The notes under the pieces: generated by a model
The model's database searches: none
Told to the model about the DNA's origin: nothing
What the model saw: only the letters and a program-made list of their open reading frames with translations
Assembly: GCA_963853835.1 (NCBI GenBank)
Contig: OY970823.1
Location: 47,591,808-47,655,807, forward strand
DNA from: Calendula officinalis
Lineage: Eukaryota > Streptophyta > Magnoliopsida > Asterales > Asteraceae
DNA length: 64,000 nt
Direction: 5' to 3'
Part shown: piece after piece, positions 32,724-44,644 of the stretch
Layout of the letters: each line of letters starts with the position of its first letter
Numbering within the stretch: the first letter of the stretch is position 1
Translations under genes and position numbers: made by a program

Positions 32724-33881
32724 ATGTCCGATGTATTCGCCCAAATCCTCTCATGGTTACCGGTAAAGTCACTTCTCCGGTTCAGGTCTGTTTCCAAAAC
32801 ATTTCGTGCCCTAATTGATAGTGACTATATGATTAAGCTTCATATGAAACGTTCCGTCCAAACGAACTCGAATCTTAACGTAATTTTCGGCAATGATATA
32901 TGTCTTAGATATCTTAACCTAGATTCATCTGTTGTTAACGAAATAGATAACCCTTTGTACTTTGCAATTTTCCAAAGTTTAATTGTGGGCTCTTGTAACG
33001 GTATTGTCTGCATGTGTACACCTGAACCGGAAAACGAAATTGCTTTCTGGAATCCTTTCGTTGGTAAGGTTAAGAAAACACAGTTAGCTCCGGCGCCATA
33101 TTCTGAAGGAATCGGTTGTGGATTTTGCGTCAAGAGTTTTGGTTATGATCATTTGCAGGATGAGTATAAGGTGGTGAGATTGGTTCAGTGCTGCAGCTTG
33201 GATAATGATCTTATTCATTCCACAATGGCAGTTTTCAGCTTGAAAACAGATGGTTGGAGAGAAATTGGGGGTTTTCCCTATCATATCTGCTACCGAAGAA
33301 ACTCTAATGTTTTTACTGCAGGTGCTTTGCATTGGTTGGTGAGTGAAAAACCTAATCCAAAAATTGAATTTCTGATTGCTGCATTTGACCTAACAACCGA
33401 GGATCTCCGGTTGGTTCCTGAACCTGAATTTGTAAACGAAAATGTCAAAGTTAATTTGGGAATATTGGGTGAATGTCTTACTGTTGTGTGTAATTACCCG
33501 GAAAAAAATGTTGATATTTGGGTTATGAAAAGTTATGGGGTAAGGGATTCATGGAGTAAGTTGATTTCAACTACTGATGCTAAGCTTATCACGGGGTTGG
33601 ATATTTTGAGGCCGGTTTTGTGTTCCAAGAATGGTGAAGAAGTGCTTTTGGAGAAGAATTTTGAGAAACTTTATTGGTATAATCTTGCGAAAAAGACGGT
33701 GAAAAGATTTAAGGTTTCTGGGATGCCTGATTTTTTTGTTTCTGAAGTTTTTACTGGAAGTCTTGCTCAGTTGAACACTTTTACTGCTTCTGGAAGCGGT
33801 AAAAAGGAGGAGAAAATTGAGAATAAGAAAAAGAAAAAGAGAGATGACTTTTTGTCAAAGGGGTTCAAACTTGTGCTTTAA
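32724..33881 (+). CDS. F-box protein with F-box-associated domain, 385 aa
   Basis: The ATG at 32724 gives MSDVFAQILSWLPVKSLLRF, an F-box at residues 1-45 directly at the start, as is usual in this family. Residues about 85-330 form a plant F-box-associated (FBA) region: GSCNGIVCM, FWNPFVGKVKK, GFGYD-like FGYDHLQDEYKVVRLV, VFSLKTDGWREIGGFPY, GALHWLV and IWVMKSYGVRDSWSKL. The end is very basic (GKKEEKIENKKKKKRDD) and may carry a nuclear signal. F-box proteins are the substrate-binding part of SCF ubiquitin ligases; the substrate here is unknown. The same frame is open upstream of 32724 for 26 more codons but without an ATG; an ATG at 32642 in another frame opens an 11-codon upstream ORF. No intron. 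Confidence 0.9.
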   Translation: MSDVFAQILSWLPVKSLLRFRSVSKTFRALIDSDYMIKLHMKRSVQTNSNLNVIFGNDICLRYLNLDSSVVNEIDNPLYFAIFQSLIVGSCNGIVCMCTPEPENEIAFWNPFVGKVKKTQLAPAPYSEGIGCGFCVKSFGYDHLQDEYKVVRLVQCCSLDNDLIHSTMAVFSLKTDGWREIGGFPYHICYRRNSNVFTAGALHWLVSEKPNPKIEFLIAAFDLTTEDLRLVPEPEFVNENVKVNLGILGECLTVVCNYPEKNVDIWVMKSYGVRDSWSKLISTTDAKLITGLDILRPVLCSKNGEEVLLEKNFEKLYWYNLAKKTVKRFKVSGMPDFFVSEVFTGSLAQLNTFTASGSGKKEEKIENKKKKKRDDFLSKGFKLVL

Positions 33882-34961
33882 AAAAGGTAAGTTTAGTGAG
33901 TTTTATCTGCAAATGTTTCATTTATTCCTCAAGTGCCCTTTGTTTTGTCACAGTTTATGTCGTAAGCAATATAACATGCTTACATAGTGTTCATTATATA
34001 ATTGGTCCAAGTTTAATGGATGTAGGTGGAGATAAACCAAAGCAAGGTTTGGTTATTGTGCTTTTTTTTTGTTATCATTTTGTAAGCAGACTATCAAAGT
34101 CAGACTTTATTGTGCTTTTTTCTATATTTTGTTAATGAAATCAAGAAAACCTGATAACTATTGTAAACCATATCCTATGCATTGATTGCATAGATTTATG
34201 GTCTTCATAAAATGCAATTTATGAATCGTTTTTGGTTACAAATCTGGTACATTATTATAGAGGTTGATATATGCTTTTGTATACACAGATGTTATTAATA
34301 AATCGGTGGTTGTAATTATCCATCGAATTTGATCAAATTCGTTCACAACAATTTCTAATTTCCATTTTCTTCTCAGATGCTTCCATAGTATTGACTTTGT
34401 AGACTTATACGATTCAAATCTGATAATGATGATTTTCAAAACCGAACTGATTATTTGTTCTTGGTTTCGGTTCAGCTTTTTAGCCCAAATTCTCAACCCC
34501 TGTTCGAGGACCGGACCGAAATCGATGAGACTGAAACCGGAAATTATAAAATTACAAAGCCAAAAACTGAACCAATTACATGTTTCCGGTACGGTTCAAT
34601 CTCAGTTCGGTATGGTTTTTTCAGTCTAAATGCTCACCCCTAGAGATAACTATTGTTATTTTACTATTGTTAAATAAGTATTATTTCAAATCTATTTATT
34701 TAGTAAAGATGTTTGATGTTAGATGATTAGAATTAGAGTTTAATTAGGAATGGATTCTTGTTTAAAAAATCTGTAAATAGAATTTAGGGTTTGTAATTCG
34801 TTGTATGTTGAATTGATTGGTATCAATGGGAGATCGACTTACCTCTCGATTGTAAGTCAACTGGGAGAGCTGATTGACCTCTTGAAAGTCGATTAATCTG
34901 TCTTTTCATCCGTTTGTTCTTTATTCGATGGTACGGTCACCTATCTATATCTATACCCTTA
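33882..34961. other. Intergenic after the F-box gene
   Basis: No gene. 34424-34642 has words rich in CGGTTC/GAACCG and ends TTTTCAGTCTAAATGCTCACCCCTA, which looks like the right end of a hAT-like element; its left end was not found. The rest is AT-rich sequence. Confidence 0.4.
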
Positions 34962-35675
34962 GGGGGCGTTTGGCTCAACGTAATCCTCCGTAATGTAATT
35001 GAAATCCGTTGTAATTGAATTCGGTTGTAATTGAATTGAGTTGTAATTGAATACGGTTACGCGTTTGGTTACCAAAATTTTGAGTTGTAATTCAAATCAA
35101 TACTTATGACTTTTTATAAAAACTTTTATAAAACCTTTTTTTAATATTTTATTATTTTTTATTTATTATTTTTATATCATTATTTTAAAAAAAAAATATT
35201 ATTTGTTTACTTTAAAAATTAAATAGTTTTTATTTTTAAATTTTTAAAAATATTAATATTTTTTAAATTTTTTAAATTTTTTAAAAATTTTTTAAATTTT
35301 TTAAATTTTTTTAAATTTTTTAAATTTTTTTAAAATTTTTTAAAATTTTTTACATTTTTAAAAAAAAATTAAAATTTTTTAAATTTTTTGAAATTTTTAA
35401 TTTTTTTTTAAAATTTTTAATTTTTTTTTAATATTTTTTAAAATTTTTTAATTTTTTTAAACGATTTTAAAATATTCAAATTTGTTAGTGTACTAAAAGA
35501 CCGTAATTGTATTCGTAGGGTGTTGGGACGAATTTCAATTACAACGAATATCGTAATTCGAAATTACGTCGCAACTGAATTACAAAAAAAAAAGGTTCAT
35601 CCAAACGTCCTCCGTAATTTAATTGAATTACAATTACGGAAGATTACAGAGGATTACGTCAAAACAAACGGGGCC
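34962..35675. mobile_element. PIF/Harbinger-type MITE, 714 bp
   Basis: Flanked by TTA on both sides (34959-34961 and 35676-35678). Left end GGGGGCGTTTGGCTCAACGT, right end the complement-like ACGTCAAAACAAACGGGGCC; the inverted repeat continues inward with GTAATCCTCCGTAAT and its complement. The core from about 35150 to 35470 is almost only A and T, mainly TTTTTAAA runs. A short open frame at 35520-35711 crosses the right end and is not a gene. Confidence 0.8.
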
Positions 35676-37760
35676 TTACTGTTTGCATCAAAGGATCGAT
35701 TGTCCGACTAAACAGTTTTACTGAAGTTTTATTTCAACTACATAACAATACGCTTTAAGTCGGTTTCTATATACATATACTACAATTATTAGCGAAGTAG
35801 AGATGCCAAAATAGGTTGGTTGGACTAGCTGTGTAATGAGTACTTGTAATGCAAGTGTGCACGTGAGAAACGAGCCGGATTGGGTCGACTCACCTTATAC
35901 TTGTGTATCAATTTTAGTTGATTCTAAAGTTTTATTGCATCAACAATGGTTACAAATAGAAAGAGCATTTGGGCCGAAAAAACTTAATCGAACCGAAAAC
36001 CAATTGAAATGATACATAAAGACATAAATTTGCACTCAATAAATCACTTGGCTAGTATGTAGTTACAACACGAAATAAAAGTTCATAATCATCTTGTTTA
36101 GCATCGTAATAACCAAACTAATGAACCAATATGATGTATTATGGTTCATAGCTTATTAGACCGGTGCTTAAGGGAGTAACTAACAGTATCTTCGGACTCC
36201 TCCCCATTGACATGCGTGGTCAGTTGGGGAAGAGGGCTATACTTTTTAATTAAAGGAAGCGGGGAGTCAATTTTTTGATGGGCCCAAGACAATTTAATAG
36301 TATATTTGATAATTTGTGTGTATATATTTTATAATGATGAGGCTCAAAAAACTAAAGAGATACTAAATGTCAGTTAGAGTGTGAGCTGACATAACTCTGA
36401 TTTGACAAAAACTGATGATGTTAGTTACGTCACTGTTGGATACAGTCTTATGTTACGTTGGTTTCTAGATTATGAATTAGGTTATTATATCATTACTATT
36501 CTTTTAAAGTAATGACATAGCAACCCAAATATATTCCTTGATGCATTTTTCTTTCTACAATTTCCATAAGACCACAAAAAACGTCTTACAAGAACACAAC
36601 CTACAATTAGACAGAAATGCCCCTGTAAGATGATGACTCAGCTTCCAAATACTTACACATCCTCTCCATCACTTCCCTACCCTTTGCACTGTTTTGCTGA
36701 ACATTTTTGCTCAATCTTCTCTGCCATTGATGCCAGTTTTGACAACGGTTTTATCTTTATGCTTGTTTCCTGCCTGCAAATTGTCCACCCATTTGGATTG
36801 TCAGGGTGTGGATCATACCTAGAGTCAAAAAATGGGTCAGGTCAACTCATGTTCAATAACGGGTCAAATGGGAAAATCATAAAATTTGCTAAAAAGGAAC
36901 AGGCCAATTTTTGCCATGTTTAATAATACCTGATTTTCTCCTCCACTTCAATGTATTTGTGCAGACTAATATTCTTAGTAGCAAGTTGCATTGAGCGAGT
37001 TTTAGCATCAACAGTAGTGGATTCAACACAGTGGCAGATATCTTGGCCCACAAGGAACCACGGGCCAGGAGCATGGATAGTGATGGCCCGAGTGGTGTAA
37101 AGCTAGCCCGATTCAGAGTCAAGCTTGTGGTTGAGTGTGTCAACTTGTAGAATATGGGATGAGGTTCGTTTGTTTTCCAAACTTGCGCCATGATGCTGAT
37201 GTCACTCGTTCCCATGGGTGCTTGTATGTGTGCTCTTGTGAGTATGCTCTAACCATTGCGTCTTTAACTGACCTTTTGTTTTACCTAAATGGAGATATTA
37301 CTGGAGGGAGGAATGTTGTTTTAAAACCAGTCTGATACTTGTCAACAAAAACAGAAAAAAATGTAATCTAAACATAAATTAATTTAATTAAACCGAATTA
37401 CCGGAATTTAGCACAAAAAAGAAAAAAAGACGGAAAAAATGACCTATCTGATTCAGAAAACATAAAGAAGCTTAAAAACACGAATTCTTAGTCATATCTA
37501 AATATAAACATGAACAAATCTAAGATTCAGGAAACACGAAACAAGCTTAAAAAGATAAATTAATTGATTAATCTAAACAGAAATTAATTACCTTGTGAGG
37601 CAAGGCACTGAAACAGTCAAACACGCGAAGCAGAACCGTAATTACCTTGATTAATTATTACCTTGATTCAGAAATGGAAACACCCAGATTCAGAAATGAG
37701 AAAACAGTCAAACACGCAAAGCAGAACCGGTTGATTCAGGAGATGTTACCTTGTGACGGT

Positions 37761-37822
37761 GGTGGCCGGTTGATGTCGACGCTGGTGGCCGGTTGATGCC
37801 GACGCTGGTGGCCGGTGGACGC
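37761..37822 (+). repeat. 23-bp tandem repeat, 2.6 copies
   Basis: Units at 37761-37783, 37784-37806 and a partial 37807-37822, each GGTGGCCGGTTGATG(T/C)CGACGCT. GC-rich in an AT-rich region. Confidence 0.85.
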
Positions 37823-38681
37823 CAGTGGTGGGTGAGAAACGGCCGAGAAAGAAGCAGAAGAAAGTTTCTTAAAAAAACGCAAATACGCAATCTGATTCAT
37901 TCCCTCATGAAATGGTTGATTTAGGGGAAAAACCAGGTACCTAGTAGACTACCCAGACATCGGGTTAGCCGGTTGAACTGTTTACTAGACCGGGTCTCAA
38001 TAGGTAGAAAGTGACCAAAAAATGGGTCAGAATTAACCCGCCCTTAGACCACCGGTTAAATCGATCGGATTAATTCGGATTTTAAAACATTAATAGAGAA
38101 GCAATTGTGTTAACACTTAACACACATATTAAAAGCCAAAAAGTCTTTAACACACAACCATACTAAATGTTGTTAATGAATCTAATATGAATAACATTTA
38201 AATTTAATTTTAGCTAACTACATAAATGGCTTAATCGAGAGGGATCAATGTTCATCTGCGAGAAGAAAATTGAATATTTAACTTTAATATATGCGGTGAA
38301 TATTTAACTTTAATATATGCGGCCTAGTCTGTATTCTTGTGATCATTTCTAAACTTTATTTCCTGATCATACTAAAATATTATTCACTAAGATTTGAACT
38401 TCTATACAAAGGTGCTCCTACATATGTTTACATACTTATAATCCATTAAATCTCTCTTCTCATATTTTCTATTAATTTTGACACTTTTCATAATCAAATA
38501 GGTAAGCATGTGAATATGAATAAAAAATATAAAGAAATATCTTTTCTCCATGATTAAATAGGAAGATCTATTATGTGGTACTCGGTTATTTGATTTGATA
38601 TATTCATGGTTGGCTTGGTGAGGGATGATAGCAATGCCGAAGACCCGAAATTGCCCACCTAGTTATCCTTTTTTTTTTTTT

Positions 38682-38685
<4 letters not shown>

Positions 38686-38714
<29 letters not shown>
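38686..38714. repeat. (AT)n microsatellite
   Basis: About 14 AT units after a run of T. Confidence 0.9.
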
Positions 38715-38716
<2 letters not shown>

Positions 38717-39034
38717 ATCTATCAACACAATTTTTCTACTTAAATAGTGAACTAAAATGCAAATTTATATACTAAACGGCCTTTGACTTAGTGATATGAT
38801 GTTTTCCTGTAAACTTAAAGTTGGGATTCAAATCTTGTTGTCGACATAGGTAGTTAGGTGTACATCATGTTTTGCCTTTCGAAAATATTCTCAGTGAGTT
38901 AATTACATCCTGGGGCACGTGATATGCATGTGCGGTAGGGTTTTAAGCTCAAACGAAGGTTTTTGCTGTTCGAGCTTCCATCCGACGGAGTGAGGACTGA
39001 ACACACACCGTATCACGCACAAACCGCCTCCGCC

Positions 39035-42000
39035 ATGAAACCTCTCTCTTCCATAACCATCTTCCTCTCCTCTTCTTCACACCGTCTCTTCGGCCGTACA
39101 CCAACGTTACCGTTGTTCAGTCATCAAACTGAAACACTCGTCGGAATCTCACATTTCTCTACCTCATCGCCGGACTCCTCTTCCTATCATTCTTCTTCGA
39201 GGCGTAATCCAGAGGATGTTAGAAACGTTAGGGTTTCCGTGTGGTGGGACTTCGAGAACTGCCAAATACCTTGTAACATCAATGTCTACAAAGTTACTCA
39301 ATTCATCACTACTGCTGTCAGAAATGTTGGAATCAAAGGACCAATTCAAATCACGGCATTTGGTGATGTTCTCCAATTATCTAGGTCAAATCAGGAGGCT
39401 TTGTCTTCCACAGGGATCAACCTTACGCACATTCCTAATGGTTCGTGGTTTTCTTCTTTTACTTATTTGTAAATTCTCAATTGTGTTACCAAATTCAGTT
39501 TAAAAAAATAGTTAGATTTGTAAGAGTACGAGCTAACGATAATCTACTAGAGTGTTTTATTTGATCGATTTGTCTCATCAGAACTAGCGATTTCATAATG
39601 AACCGATAAATCAACTTGTTTATGATGTTACAATATGACAACAATTGCTCTTAAAGTCTTATGTCCTTCATCAAAATTAGCATTTGTTTCAGAGTTATTT
39701 TAGAATTATATGCTTGAAGTTTTCTTCTGAATCAGCTAATTTATGAAAACTGAGCAGATCGTGACTTCTGTTTATAGTAAAATATTCTAATCAAAGGTGC
39801 ACATGAGTTTCAATATTGGTTTGTGACTTATGCAGCATGTACCAGAGTAACCGGTGACTGTCAATTTTGGATGAAATTGTTACAGAAACTGTATTTTCTG
39901 TTTAATTTGTTTGCAATTTATTCAATTAAATTCTTGTTTTGTTTGATACAGGGGGTAAGAACAGTGCAGATAGGTCACTTCTAGTGGATCTCATGTATTG
40001 GGTCTCCCAAAACCCTCCACCTGCACATCTTTTTCTAATTTCTGGTGACAGAGATTTTGCTAGCACTTTACACAGATTAAGAATGAACAATTACAACATA
40101 TTGCTTGCTAGTTCAGATAATGCACCTGCAGTTCTTTGTAGTGCTGCAAGTATTATGTGGCAATGGACTTCAATAGTCAAAGGAGAAAATCTAAATGGAA
40201 AACATTTCAACCAACCGCCAGATGGACCTTATGCTTCATGGTATGGCCATTACAGAGTTGCTCTTGAAGACCCTTTTGCAGTTTGTAACCAAATTTCTAA
40301 TCAAAATCAGTCTGTTCAATCAGAGGAAGTTTCTGATTTAAATTCAGAGATTAAACCTCGTCCAATTCCAAAAGTAGTTTTGAATGTCATAAGAAATATT
40401 TTGAATTCTTATCCTAAAGGAATGTCAATCACAGAACTTAGATCTGAATTGGGAAAGAGTAATGTTACAATTGAGAGAGATTTTTATGGTCATAAAAAAT
40501 TCTCTCAGTTTTTATTGGCCATGCCAAATTTGTTGAGACTTAAGTTTGAAAAAGATGGTCAACATGTCATACATGGAATTAGCCCAAAAAACCGGGAAAC
40601 ATGTGTGCCTACTGTTAATTCGGCTTCTGTTCCTAGTACAACTACAAAAGACGCAAATAAAACAAAAGACTCGGTTCCAGTTGTTGCTTTTAAGGAAGAT
40701 GGGGCCCACAAATTGTCATCATCCTCAAAATCTAATGAAGCAAAGCTTTCTACAGATTCACAAAAACTTCCAGGAAAACAGGAAGAAAAAGTGCATGTTC
40801 AGGAGCAGCTTCCAGTTATTGAGGAGGTTAAAGAAGGTGAAGTCAACCTTGGTCAACTGTACCCTGCAAAGATTGATGAAGCTATTGTACCTAAAGTGGG
40901 AACTTTCAAATCTATGTGGAGGAAATGGTTTAAGGGTAACGATGTTCATCAAGAAAAGATCTTTCAAACCGATAGTGACTGTTCGACTTCCGAAAAAAGC
41001 AATAAAACGATAAATCTTGATGAAAATACTAAGGATTTAAAAGATAAATCTTCTGAAGCGGATAAGGTGTCACAATCTTCTTTATCAACTAATGAAGTGA
41101 TTAAAGATGCAACAGAAAATGTTGATAAAGTTAAGAAGCCTCGTGGCATATTTAACAAGATTGTAAGTTGGTGTAAGTTTTGGGAAACTGACAAGAACTC
41201 TGACGAGCTGAATGCAGAATTTAGTAAAAATGGCGAAAAAATACCAAGTTATTCAGAGATGCAGGAAATATTTACAGAGTCGTTTTGGAATGATTTGTTG
41301 GCATTTTTAGAAACCTCTAAAGGTTCAGATGCAGTTTTAGAGTCCAAAACCAGGTTCCTGCTTGTTTTATTTCCGCAATTTCAGAATTTGCCCTTATAAA
41401 GATAATACTAATTGTTATTAATACTAATAGAATTATTGTAACCAAGTAATTCCCACTGTTTAATCTTTTTTTGTTACATAATTAATAATTAAATTATTTT
41501 TTTGTGTTTGTTGGTTTCAATTAGGCAGGAAATGGTGCAAAAATTACAGCAATTTGGACCTTCTGAACTCCAATCATTAAACGAAACCCTAATATTAGAC
41601 CTCGTGGAATCATTAATTTCAGAGAAAAAATGGATACTAGAAACCACATCCCAAACATTTCCTTTCAAACTCGTTACACCTTCTAGAAGAATCTCTTCCA
41701 TCAAACCTCCAAATTCAAAAGAATCAGACGCCAATTCACAAGGGCAAAAAGGTCAAACTGCAGATTCAAGCTCTACAATTAAGAAAAAAGTCCTTCCCAA
41801 AAACCGAAGTCAGATACTAAACCACTGTCAGAAGCTTGTAAACGAGGTTGTTAATCAACATCCGGATGGTTTCAAAATGAGCAGTTTTAAAAAACTATTT
41901 CTCGAAAAATACGGTTATAATTTAGAAGTACAACAACTTGGTTACCAAAAGCTAGCAACTTTGCTTCAAATAATGCCAGGTGTCAAGCTAGAAGACAACA

Positions 42001-42470
42001 ATATTTTTCCATCTGTGGATAGAAAAACCCATTCAGTAAATGATAATAATGACACCCAATGGGAAGAACTGGGCCCCATTTCCCAAATGAAAACTAAAAA
42101 AGATGACATTTTTGAAACGGTTTCTGATAACGATCTGTCTGATTCAGAGGAAGAGAATTCTTTAACAGGATCACAAAAACAATCTAAAAAGTATGTTAAA
42201 GAAGAAGAAAGCTCGTTGTTGCAGATACTTGATACATGGTACAGTAACAAAGAGGATAATAGCAAGAAGATGGAATCAGATGAATCTGATGAGAATATTG
42301 ATCAAGTGAACAATATCAACAAATATGAAGAAAAGCAAAAGGTTTTGAAACGTTACTCGTTTGTGGAAGATAAATCTGTTGTTGATGATAAAGAGAATTT
42401 GATTAATGGGATATTGGGTAGTTTGAAGAAGTCAGGAAATGGTGAACCAGAATCTAAAGTTGAGGGATGA
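39035..42470 (+). CDS. NYN-domain plus OST-HTH/LOTUS protein, 917 aa
   Basis: Three exons: 39035-39440, 39952-41353, 41525-42470, with GT..AG introns; phases fit and give 918 codons with the stop. The N-terminus (MKPLSSITIFLSSSSHRLFG, many Ser/Arg, HFSTSS) looks like an organelle targeting peptide. An NYN domain follows (residues about 66-215) with the acidic motifs VWWDFENCQIP and FLISGDRDFAS that form the PIN-like active site. A first OST-HTH/LOTUS domain is at about 275-350 (PKVVLNVIRNILNSYPKGMS) and a second near 700-790 (NHCQKLVNEVVNQHPDGFKM). The rest is acidic and Ser-rich. This is the MARF1/limkain-b1-like architecture: the NYN fold is a predicted RNase, LOTUS domains bind RNA or protein partners. 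Plant members of this group are predicted to act on RNA, perhaps in organelles. The upstream frame is open to 38963 but has no ATG before 39035. Confidence 0.9.
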
Positions 42471-43390
42471 AAGGTGATAATATGATAAAGATTATTATTG
42501 TTTATGTATGTGTTGTCATTTGGTGCACAAGGGTTCAGTCAGCCTCTTTGTACTAAGAAGTAAGAACCATTTTATGCAACCTAGCGTTTAGAAGTATATA
42601 TATCTTGATGACCATTTAGCTATTGAGAAAAATTAGTTTTGGTTTTTGTTTTTATAAACTATGTGGTTGTTTGATAGTTGCTGACTGAGTATTGTTTGAA
42701 TGAATTAGTTGCTGACCGAGTTGAAATTTTCGATTGAAACCTTATTGTTTGATTATATATCTAACTAACTATGCTGAATGGTAAAAAAAAGCGTTTGATT
42801 ATATATCTAACTAACTATGCTGAATGGTAAAAAAAAGCGTTAGAATCAAGTTTGGACAAACTCTAGCTTTTTTTTATTCGAACGGATTAAGCGGCAAGTT
42901 TGGATTGAATGTCTGAATCTAATGAAATTTGAGAAAATTGAATATGAAGATTCGGATTGAATCTGAAGTTGGGACCCAACAAATTAATTAGGACGTTAGA
43001 TTGGGTGAGCAAATTAACAATTAAGTGGCTAACTATTGTGGATTTCAATAAAATAATGTTTATATGATTTTAAATTGTAAGTAATTGTGTGCGACTTAAT
43101 TTGGAATGTAAACTTTTATCTTTTAGAGATGGTAATAACTTGAACGCGAATTATATTTTATTTATTACGCCGCGTCAATGAATTAAATACTTATTTCCCT
43201 GTTAAATGTTTTTTTATAAGTTTGTAATTAACATTAATTCCTTAGTCATGAAACAATCTTTCCTCTTTGGCTCTTTCTATTTGTTATCCCAAAAAGGTAT
43301 TGATCGAATGCAGACGGAGGAGCGCGAACCCTTCCTTACGTACAGTCTTAGTCGGTAAAAAACTAGTTGAAAAAGTTCGATAGTTTAAAC
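42471..43390. other. Intergenic after the NYN-LOTUS gene
   Basis: No gene. A 46-bp perfect tandem repeat is at 42747-42838. The segment shared with the region upstream of the second Neprosin gene begins at about 43360. Confidence 0.5.
42747..42838 (+). repeat. 46-bp tandem duplication
   Basis: Two identical copies (42747-42792, 42793-42838) starting GTTTGATTATATATC and ending AAAAAAAAGC. Confidence 0.95.
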
Positions 43391-43570
43391 GATAAAGTTA
43401 TGAAACACTTTTGTTTTAATTCAACGTCTATACTACATTATAATGTATTTATAACTATTACTAAACATAAAGATTTGAAGGATAAAGTTATGAAACACTT
43501 TTGTTGTAATGTAATGCCTATATTACATTATAATATATTTATAACTATTTCTAGATATAAAAATTTAAAA
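43391..43570 (+). repeat. 90-bp tandem duplication
   Basis: Two copies, 43391-43480 and 43481-43570, starting GATAAAGTTATGAAACAC. Only one related copy is found at the matching place before the second Neprosin gene (about 51390), so this duplication came after the segmental duplication, or was lost there. Confidence 0.8.
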
Positions 43571-43844
43571 ATTCAGATAAAATACTTAGTTATTCTGAAA
43601 AGATTTTCTTACTTTTGTTAAAAAATGAAAGTAGAATAAGTCCAACATTTTACCAAAACTGTAAAATTTGTAGAAATTTAACTTAAATTGTTTATGAAAT
43701 AATATAAAAAATAATAATTAATTATTGCTTTGCACTGTTAATCATCCAATTTACTATATAACATAGTAGGAGACTAGGAGTATTATGTATTTATTAATGA
43801 TCATTTATTTATTATTTATTTTTTTAACAGTATCTAATCTAATT

Positions 43845-43940
43845 TTATTTATCAACGACGGGATTTGAACTCATTATCTATAGGTTATCGGTAACACGTT
43901 AAGTCGTTAACACCTTACACCAATACCACAAGGTTACAAA
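43845..43940 (-). mobile_element. tRNA-derived SINE remnant
   Basis: On the - strand: TAACCTTGTGGTATTGGTGT (A-box region), then GAGTTCAAATCCCGTCG (B box). The words match the SINE at 56689-56895 (AGCCTAGTGGTATTAGTG and GGTTCAAGTCCCGTCG), including the CATAACCTAT-like stretch between them. No tail or target duplication remains. It is absent from the matching place upstream of the second Neprosin gene. Confidence 0.65.
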
Positions 43941-43944
43941 TCTT

Positions 43945-44520
43945 GATAATTGATTGAATTGTTAACTTTGATATAGTTAATTAATTTCCTTGTAATTTTT
44001 CGGTTAACTATAAAACATAGTAAAGTACTCTATGTAATTCAATTTAATTTAACCATTTATTCATTTATGATAATTTATTGAATTGTCAAATTTGATATAG
44101 TTAATTATTTTTCTGTTAATTTTCTACTAACTATAAAACATAGTACTAGTACCTTATGTTATAATTATTCAATTTAATATTTAACCATTTATTCCTCTAT
44201 GATCATTTATTGAATTGTCAAATTTGATATATTAATTAATTTCCTTATAATTTTTCTATTAACTATATAACATAGCAATAGTACTCTACGTAATTCAATT
44301 CAATTTAATTTCATTATTTATTCATTTATGATCGTTTATTGAATTGTCAAATTTGATATAGTTAATTAAGTTCCTTATAATTTTTCTGTTAACTATAAAA
44401 CATAGTAAAAGTACTCTATGCAATTATTCAATTTTATATAACCATTTATTCATTTAAGATCATTTATTGAATTGTCAAATTTGACATAGTTAATTAATTT
44501 CCTGATAATTTTTCTATTAC
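43945..44520 (+). repeat. About 130-bp tandem array upstream of Neprosin A
   Basis: Four and a half diverged copies, starting near 43945, 44068, 44204, 44332 and 44460, each with ATTGAATTGTCAAATTTGAT, TTAATTAATTTCCTTATAA, TAACTATAAAACATAG and ACTCTATGTAATT. The array ends about 120 bases before the ATG, so it is the proximal upstream region of the gene. Confidence 0.85.
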
Positions 44521-44644
44521 AACTCAGATAAGGTTGCATGGTCAAAAAGTAATTACTATCTCAAATTACGGGTATCTCGTATGCAATTTTTTTTGCATAT
44601 AAATGACACAATTTCACATGTTTATTCACAACACTTTAGTCAAT

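Larger units (their letters stand above)
35679..39034. other. Intergenic before the NYN-LOTUS gene
   Basis: No gene that I can support. Open frames at 36630-36923 (+) and 36889-37215 (-) have no known motif. 37761-37822 holds a 23-bp tandem repeat. An (AT)n microsatellite is at 38686-38714. A B-box-like GGATTCAAATC at about 38825 with TTGACTTAGTG some 40 bases before it could be a SINE remnant. The promoter of the next gene should lie in the last few hundred bases. Confidence 0.4.

Noticed and set aside
36630..37335. Gene between the PIF MITE and the NYN-LOTUS gene
   Set aside because: Frames on both strands are short and without motifs, and no splice-linked reading could be supported.
43945..44520. 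CRISPR-like array
   Set aside because: Units of about 130 bp are joined without spacers, diverged from each other, and the genome is a plant's.
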